Positions 25,067 to 25,088 of a DNA stretch of 25,088 bases are shown here, piece by piece. Origin of the DNA: Chrysochromulina parva (lineage: Eukaryota > Haptophyta > Prymnesiales > Chrysochromulinaceae); assembly GCA_002887195.1 (NCBI GenBank), contig PJAB01000502.1:1-25088 (forward strand), read 5' to 3'. The translations under genes and the position numbers were made by a program. Below the pieces are notes generated by a model. It saw only the letters and a list, made by a program, of their open reading frames with translations, had not been told where the DNA came from and made no database searches. How positions within the stretch are numbered: the first letter of the stretch is position 1; the number at the start of each line of letters is the position of its first letter.

Positions 25067-25088
25067 CTGCCAGACAAGCCAGCAGGCG
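24283..25088 (-). repeat. Tandem exon-intron units of about 195-199 bp
   Basis: Four full copies of a 129-nt exon plus a 65-70-nt intron, and part of a fifth intron at the window edge. Similarity extends through the introns, including a shared stretch at the donor (GTGCGCCGGAGCCC) and at the acceptor (GGCTTGTCTGGCAG), which points to recent duplication or gene conversion. Confidence 0.9.

Overview
The window is nuclear DNA of a GC-rich, gene-dense single-celled eukaryote, most likely an alga with a secondary plastid; a haptophyte is my best guess. The reasons are GT-AG introns of 65-199 nt, Kozak-type starts, long uninterrupted CAG tracts in coding sequence, several 4-EF-hand proteins, a UGA-containing selenoprotein, and a predicted plastid protein whose leader has an ER signal, a transit stretch and a twin-arginine thylakoid signal. 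The taxon is inference and was not tested by any search.

Layout. 1-146: 3' tail of an unknown gene, followed by duplicated non-coding sequence. 733-2523 (+): two-exon EF-hand protein. 2974-8094 (-): one 5.1-kb intronless frame with four EF-hands, an XK-related-like membrane domain, about 60 decapeptide repeats and an SH3-like C-terminus. 8815-10303 (+): two-exon sirtuin whose intron is a 10-bp minisatellite. 10606-12048 (+): sulfotransferase-like protein. 12126-13616 (+): Gln/Ala/Pro-rich protein with 27 CAG codons. 14116-17124 (+): P1B-type heavy-metal ATPase carrying a metallothionein-like cysteine cluster inside its ATP-binding domain. 17852-18438 (+): SelW-like selenoprotein with a CxxU redox motif, in two exons. 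18778-20121 (-): secreted agmatine-deiminase-family enzyme. 20356-20943 (+): ankyrin protein predicted for the thylakoid lumen. 21302-22036 (+): radical-SAM-like protein lacking two of the three cluster cysteines. 22214-23440 (+): RsuA/RluE-type pseudouridine synthase interrupted by a polyGln insert. 24008-25088 (-): 3' part of a WD40 gene in which each repeat is one 129-nt exon.

The genes do not form one pathway. Calcium (EF-hand), metal and redox themes recur, but I see no operon-like logic, as expected for a eukaryote. The main hidden feature is the selenoprotein: a conventional reading breaks it at TGA 18115-18117, and an intron at 17992-18101 separates its signal-peptide exon. The other strong points are the cysteine-rich insert in the metal ATPase, the architecture of the 1706-residue repeat protein, and the sirtuin intron whose 3' end carries a synonymous copy of the end of exon 1.
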